Below are positions 28,631-34,305 of a DNA stretch of 34,305 nt, one piece after another. Origin of the DNA: Folioceros fuciformis (lineage: Eukaryota > Anthocerotophyta > Anthocerotopsida > Anthocerotales); NCBI GenBank assembly GCA_049999805.1, contig JBNGIO010004581.1, positions 32,030 to 66,334 on the forward strand, written 5' to 3'. A program made the translations under genes and the position numbers. A model generated the notes under the pieces. It was given only the letters and a program-made list of their open reading frames with translations, ran no database searches and had not been told where the DNA came from. Positions within the stretch are counted from its first letter, which is position 1, and every line of letters begins with the position of its first letter.

Positions 28631-30216
28631 CTACTGTAGAGCGTAGATGTTCCTAGCTTAGCCACTTGCCGGTGCTGGGGTTTCATCGACTCTTCCTCGT
28701 CCAGTCTGGAGTGTAGAAGTTCAGCAAGCTCACAAACGCTGTTGCAAACCACGCTGAGCACAGGGGATCTGCGCAGGCACAGATCCCTCCGTTAGTCGCA
28801 CACATTGAACGCCACTGGCAATTACAGAATTCAGCATGAGAGTCGGGAGGAGCAGACGGACTGAGGATTCAGACAGGCGGGTGTGGATGAGTCGGCTCGC
28901 AGGATTCGTCAAGAGCTCCAGCGTGAAGTTCTCCTCTGTCTGTAAGTTCAACTCGTTCCTGACGGAAATCCGTCAGAAGACCTGAAGTAGAATGTGTCGT
29001 GTTCGGACCACGAGCCCAAGCTAGGCAAGGAGAGGCGAGCCGAGCCGAGCCGAGCCGAGCCGAGCAGGAACGTCGAGATAACAGGAGAGGGGAACGGGAA
29101 TGGTGAATTAGGAGAGGCTGGTCTAATCGTGCTGATCTCAATAAGATTTTGGTCGAGCCAAATTTAGAATTTAGCAAATATTCCAGCTTGATCCACTCAC
29201 AAGACGCGACGCACGACAAATTGCTGGCTGGACACTACAGCTATTCGGCAACAGGCCACGGCCGAAACATGCTGCCCGGATAATCACTTGGCTGACCTGA
29301 CCACGCACATACGTACGTGTCCTTCAAGGCGCGGAGACAACCGGTATCCCCCAATTCGGCCAGCTTGAATCGTACAGATCATCACATCGTGTTACTTTAA
29401 ACGGCACTTCCCGACGAGATATCTATTCACAAGGTTTTTGTTAATGTCCAGCCCTCAAAGCCGGTGGCACGGCTGGCGGTCCATCACCGACATCATTCAC
29501 TTCCTCTTGATCAGCCTACTTTCATCAACTACTTCCATCGGATTGGCAGCTGGATAAACATCAAGGGAAGAGCTTGCTTTCTCCGCCAGAAGACTGGTCC
29601 CTCCTTTTTTAGAGGTCGAAGCTCGGGTGAAGTACATCTGTGCCAAGTCAAACTTTGCTCAGGATAGGTATCAGGACCAATTGCCGCAGCCTCGACGAGC
29701 GGTCAGAACCAGTTACTTCCATCACCCAGTCACTTATCACAGTGTTTGTCTCAAATTTTGGGAACAGATCAGATGTAAGACTGAACGTAAATTTGAGTCC
29801 TCGTCTACATCACCATCGCCTTCCATCATCCCAGTTAGCAACACTTCGTCAGACTCTTAATCAGACGTCATTTTCATCAGAACCGTGCACCTGATATCCC
29901 ACGAACACCTGGCCAGGTTTTGCAGGAAGGTCAGACACAGGCTTCGTCTCCTGAGCAGATCAGTCTCATCCAGGTTCCAAGCGCATGCGCTCAAGGCAGA
30001 AGGTGCTCCAACTTCATGATGATGTGCATGAACTCATGTATTCCAACAGCTGTGTACAAATGAAGAAATGTGGATTACTCCAGAAATTGAGATCCTACTT
30101 GACCCTGAAGTAACTCGACACAAGGGACGAGAGCACATAGACTTGTGTACACTACATTCGCACAGGAGGATGCAACGCAACTCTCTTGTGGATTCTCAAT
30201 GCCACTCCAGCTTGAG
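28631..30216. other. Intergenic between EamA (5' side) and NOT2 (3' side)
   Basis: No protein-coding exon could be supported. The part near 28631-29100 should hold the EamA promoter and leader. Frames such as 28869-29219 (minus) are Arg/Ser/Leu-rich and include the CGAGC microsatellite, so they are probably noncoding. The part near 29300-30216 should include the NOT2 3' region. Confidence 0.5.
29036..29065 (+). repeat. (CGAGC)6 microsatellite
   Basis: Six perfect CGAGC units lie about 400 bases upstream of the EamA start codon, likely in its promoter or leader region. Confidence 0.9.
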
Positions 30217-33200
30217 CTACCGTTGAGTGGAAGGTTGCTGGGACATAACTTGTGGCCGTGCCTCAATGCAATCATAATGGATCACAAAGTTCTCCTGCAC
30301 CACAAAGATACGAATCGATCAACAACTACATCATCACGAATACCACAACTTAAGCATCATGGTCAAATGGCTATCAGCCTATCTGCCAACCGAGCATAAC
30401 AACAGCCAACAATGGTACACCTTGTTTAAGGTTTCCCATTTGCTCGGATCAAAATAGCAGTAATGGCCCCGTTCATATGCATGTGTTTTGGCCAAAACTT
30501 CAGTGTTCGGCATTCTAGTAAACCACTTTTTGAGCTCCTTGTGATAGAACCACCCTCTATTGCACCTACAGGAGAGAAATGGAAGGCAAGAAAATTAGTA
30601 CGCCGAAACGCATTGCCTCCCAGCTCTCTCCCTCTACTCAGCATGAAAACAGTGAGTGTCAAACATTCCTAGACACAAGAAAGCAAGATAAACAGGCACT
30701 TACAGCTCATCCGCAGCATACAACTGGGCTTCATCATTTGGCATGCTGCAAACAATAATCACAACATGAATTCAGCACCGTATAGCCGACAACCGAGCAT
30801 CAAGAATCATTGAACCCGCACACACCAGAAGAATGTCAGACTTGACACTGACATACCTGTAAAAGGCATAAAATAAGGTCTCCTGCTGAGCCTTCCTGAA
30901 AACCCCTGGCTGGAGTGTCACATCAAAGGAACTGAGTTAATAACCAGTAGAAGCAATGCAGACGCTCAACATACATAATGATATCAACGAGGGCCTAAAG
31001 ATCTCTTCAAATCATGGACAGCCTAGACAGATCCATGTCAAACGCAACATAAAACATAACTCTGTTCGATCAAGGAACTGCGGCAGCAAATGCAAGCAGA
31101 AAAGGAAGAAACAGACAACCTGCATGCAACTATCAAGAAAAAGCTTGCAAAATCCGAGCAGGCAACACGGGATCTCACCTGCAACCTAGGAGGAGCTTGC
31201 TGAATGTAGCATTGCGGCAAACTGTACTCAGGGTCGCCCCTGATAGGACCATCTGCCCACGGAGACGCAAAAGTTTTGTACAAATTATCTCTTGAATTCA
31301 GATTAAGCCCCAATGTTGTCAAATCCGTTCCCAATGCTAGTGTCGTGAGGTCATCATGCCCCATCTTGATCACCCCTAGCAGCCCTCTCAAGCCAAATCT
31401 GTCATCAGCTCCTGGACCTGAGAACCTATTTAAGGCAATTTCCCTGGCAGACTGCCCAGCATTCGAAATTGACTGCTGGTGAGCCCTAGCTTGCTGCTGC
31501 TGCTGTTGTTGATGGTGCCGATATTGCTGTGAAACAAGCTGATCATATGGCACTCCCAATCCAGAGGAAGATCCAGAGCGTAACCCAGGCATTGACACCT
31601 GTTGTCCACTACCACCTGGAGGTCCCCCAATCTGAGCATCATGAAAGGAGGTTTCAGTGATTTAGACCACAACTAGTATGAAGTTGGTTAAGCGAGGAGC
31701 TTGCACAAGCACTGGCCTTGAATGCTTCGTCATACCTGGGATTGATAAGAAGTTGAAAGGCCGTGCGATGACTGGAAAGCATCAGACATCACCCCATGCA
31801 GCTGGTTGAGATCGGAAAGATTTGCTGCAACTCCAGACCCAGGAGCTCCACCAACTGCTGAGCCCACTGTTTGGTGTTGATGCTGGGGTTGCCGCTGGGG
31901 CATGTAAGACTGTGCCAACGAAAAGCTTCCTGACCTTGAGAGTTGTTGCTGTTCCAAGAACCACCAAAAGTCCAGGGTTTCAGGATACTCACGGTATCAA
32001 AACGCAAGGCAACAAGGAAAACAGAAGAAATCAGAAACAGACTGAATCCAAGCAGAGGGCTTACGCCATAATGCTGCTGCATGGCCACCAAAGCATCATG
32101 CTGCTGCTGTTCTTTCAAGTCCACTGCCAAATCATTGACTCCACCTGCTACACGTAGGCAGGCACACAGAAGTTACATAAACTCAGGATCCAGTGTGCAC
32201 TCGGGTGCCAATTGCAAACTCAGCTGCAAACATGATGCGATTGCTATCATAGACCAGACCATGATGTCTAAGGATACATCTCAACCCGAGATAGACAGAG
32301 CTTGGCTGCACACCTCACATCTTAACTGTTTTCCTTCCGCCCTGACCTTTTTAAAAGCTATGACAAAAGAGTAGGTACACCTCAGATGTTGCCTAATCTG
32401 TTTGGAACCAGGGTAAGAACTACCTTTAAAGCCTGGCAAAGCGGGGAAGTCTTCACTCTGTATGCTAAACTCTTGGTTCTGCTGGACGAGTGCATTTACA
32501 GCTTGCTTCCTGATGGCTGCAGCAAAATTTTGAGAAGGCACGATCAGCTCCTGAGTTTAGAAGGTGGCATCTGAGTAATGCCTGGAGAGGACAGGTAGCA
32601 ATGTTTTTTTGTGTGTTGAGACACTATAGGGGGCAGGGCATATGAACAACACTACACCCAAATTGGCTCATAATCCCATCGTCAAACCTCAGACGCCATG
32701 GACACGCTCAGATACTAGAATTTTCATTCAGGTTATCCGCCCAAATAGACACAGAGCAGCGCAACACTTGCTGTAGTGCATTATAAGTTCCTGAAAGCGT
32801 TCTGAGGGGCCTCAAACCACAAAAATCCCATACTGTAGGCATGAACTCTGCTTGTAAAGTTTTAAAACAGCTCAGCTGAGTGCAACACGAACCCCAGGTG
32901 CACAAGTTATGCCAGCTCATCCCTACGGACACATCCAAGTGGCAAGAACAGCCTGGACAGAAACAGGACATTCATTCCGCCAGCAAACCTGCAGCAGCAC
33001 CTTGGAGGCTACCAGCCGATGTCGGCCTGGAACTAAGTTGAGGAAACTCGTTGATATCAAATTGATGGCCATCTGCTCTGCCCCCATCCCTAGGCATTCC
33101 CATGGTACTGAGCTGTCCGTTGGCTGTGGGTGCTTGTACTTGCATACCTGCACCTGGAAAAAAAACAGAAGGGTAGCAGCAGCATGAATTCCCATTCCCC

Positions 33201-34052
33201 CCGGATTCGTAACCACCCTAGGCAATCCCTGGAGCAGTCAGTGGCGCAAAAGGCAGCGCCCTAAGCTCAAGAGCTCCGTTTGCCTACAACTCATGGAGGG
33301 GAAGGGATCCGGTAGGGTAACAGGAGGGGGATGGAAATTCGATTCATGTACCAACCTCGGCTCTGAATCATGGCCAGTATATCTCCCGACGGATTGTAGG
33401 TGGTAGAGGACAAACCCTGCTGCTGCAGCAGCGAGTTGCCCGGCCGACCAGGCCCGAGTTGCCCCCCTTGGCCCATTTGCACAACACGAGAATTGCCATT
33501 GAGCGAGGGGCCATTGATGGAAGTCCCAGGCCCGGGCCCAGCCCCAGCGGCTCCCTGAGCCCCGGCCCCGGTCCTGCCCAAGCTGCTGCCTCCGGCGGCC
33601 CCTCCCAGACTGTAACTTCCTACGTTGGCAGCGGCGCCCCCCGCGCTTCTTGGACCTGCCACAGGCTGCAACTGCGAGGGCGAAATGCCTATAGGGCGGC
33701 CGTCCAGCAGGTAATTTAGAGACTGGTTAAGCGTGGGCGTATTCATCTGATTCAGGCTCTGCGTGAGCGTCTGGTTGAGTGCCTGGTTCATGGCCCCTAA
33801 GCGCTGCGAGCCCGAGCCCCCCGCCGGCGCTGCTGCCGCCCCCGGGGGCACCGCCAGCCCTAGCCCGGCATTCACGCTGTTGTTGCTGCCAAAGGCGTGG
33901 TGGCCGCTCAGATTGTAGCCCGCTCTGTTGCCCATGGCATTGTGGCCCTGCATGGCGGGCGTCACTCCCTGCCCTCTCCCCGCTCCACCCCGTCCCCGCG
34001 CCTCATCCCGGCTCCCAATCCGCTGCCCGTCACGCAGATCCACCGTGCTCAT
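30217..34052 (-). CDS. NOT2: CCR4-NOT complex subunit NOT2 (VIP2-like)
   Basis: Ten exons join in frame to 672 residues: 34052-33356, 33153-32989, 32516-32424, 32144-32065, 31948-31736, 31631-31179, 30909-30857, 30745-30704, 30565-30421, 30294-30217. Exon 1 is a long Gly/Ala/Asn/Gln-rich disordered region with LNQ repeats (ALNQTLTQSLNQMNTPTLNQ). Plant NOT2 signatures follow: FDINEFPQLSSRPTSAG, QQNQEFSIQSEDFPALPGFK, a polyglutamine stretch in exon 6, GLRGLLGVIKMGHDDLTTLA, LGTDLTTLGLNLNS, SPWADGP, then the NOT2/3/5 domain (PEYSLPQCYIQQAPPRLQ; ETLFYAFYSMPNDEAQLYAA; ELCNRGWFYHKELKKWFTRM; YERGHYCYFDPSKWETLNK). It ends ENFVIHYDCIEARP. The subunit scaffolds the deadenylase complex in mRNA decay and transcription control. 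The exon 5 acceptor (GAACAG at 31949) is the least certain. Confidence 0.93.
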
Positions 34053-34305
34053 TTCCCACGTCTCTGCCTCTGCCGCTGCCGGCCCGCTGCTCCATACACG
34101 CCGCCGCCGCCGCCCTCCTCCTCCCCCTCTCCGCCTGAATGTTGCCTCGCCCGGGACGGAGCCAGCGCTGCCGGGCTATGCTAGGCTGGGACAGGCGAGC
34201 TTCCTTAGCCGGCGCACACTGCCGCCTTCGCCTTCCGCTTCCGCTTCCGCTTCCGCTTCTCCTCCTCCTCCTCCTTCACCTTCACCTCCTGCTGCTGCTG
34301 GCGAT
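34053..34305. promoter_or_regulatory. NOT2 leader/promoter with pyrimidine microsatellites
   Basis: Four CTTCCG units (34232-34255) run into CTC repeats (about 34258-34273) and then CTG repeats near the right edge. On the NOT2 coding strand this is a GGAGGA/CGGAAG purine-rich leader, a type common in plant 5' untranslated regions. No TATA box was seen. Confidence 0.5.

Noticed and set aside
28869-29219. 116-codon minus-strand frame upstream of EamA
   Set aside because: It includes the CGAGC repeat as an ARLGSARL run, has no splice link to EamA exon 1, and a stop lies directly before the EamA ATG.
29464-29894. Overlapping plus-strand frames 67-84 codons long downstream of NOT2
   Set aside because: Ser/His/Thr-rich, mutually overlapping and without motifs; most likely 3' or intergenic sequence.
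1-34305. CRISPR arrays, bacterial operons, riboswitches, tRNA or rRNA genes
   Set aside because: The tandem repeats have no regular unique spacers, all recognised genes are eukaryotic with introns, and no clear tRNA T-loop/anticodon pattern or rRNA core was noticed by eye. A tRNAscan and Rfam search would be needed to exclude small RNAs.

Overview
The window is nuclear DNA of a streptophyte, most likely an early-diverging land plant. A moss-like or other bryophyte-grade genome fits best, but the species cannot be fixed from sequence alone. The reasons are spliceosomal genes with short GT-AG introns (roughly 50-350 bases), plant-type versions of VAMP72, chlorophyll dephytylase CLD1, chloroplast TypA, KDO transferase KDTA, an EamA transporter and NOT2, and AT-rich intergenic DNA with decayed retroelements. 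A run of 100 N at 9226-9325 marks a draft-assembly gap.

Layout. 1-812: the 5' part of an R-SNARE gene (minus strand) that runs off the left edge. 813-7900: AT-rich DNA with tandem duplications, a decayed element encoding a zinc-finger/DNA-methyltransferase-like protein (minus), an intronless SRR1-like gene (plus) and a Ty3/gypsy integrase relic (minus). 7900-22900: a GC-richer gene island holding a DUF829 hydrolase and CLD1 (both plus, 92 bases apart, no introns seen), TypA (minus, 14 exons), KDTA (plus, 12 exons, diverging from TypA across 325 bases), an unrecognised AT-hook/proline-rich/coiled-coil gene (plus) and an MMADHC-like gene (minus). 22940-24900: AT-rich DNA with a 43-base minisatellite packed with TGCATG motifs, a TATA-like site and a small ORF. 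24900-34305: an unrecognised two-helix membrane protein, an EamA/DMT transporter (7 exons) and NOT2 of the CCR4-NOT complex (10 exons), all minus.

How they relate. This is an ordinary eukaryotic neighbourhood, not an operon. Several products are nonetheless organelle-related: CLD1 (chlorophyll turnover), TypA (chloroplast translation), the EamA protein (probably plastid envelope), KDTA (mitochondrial KDO-lipid A type pathway) and MMADHC-like (cobalamin-trafficking family). I assembled exons by hand from GT-AG sites, reading-phase agreement and family conservation. For TypA, KDTA, EamA and NOT2 every junction keeps frame and the total lengths fit the families.

The most unusual items are the decayed zinc-finger/methyltransferase-like element at 2.7-4.4 kb, the very tight DUF829-CLD1 pair, the MMADHC-like gene, the intronless and divergent SRR1-like gene, and the TGCATG minisatellite.
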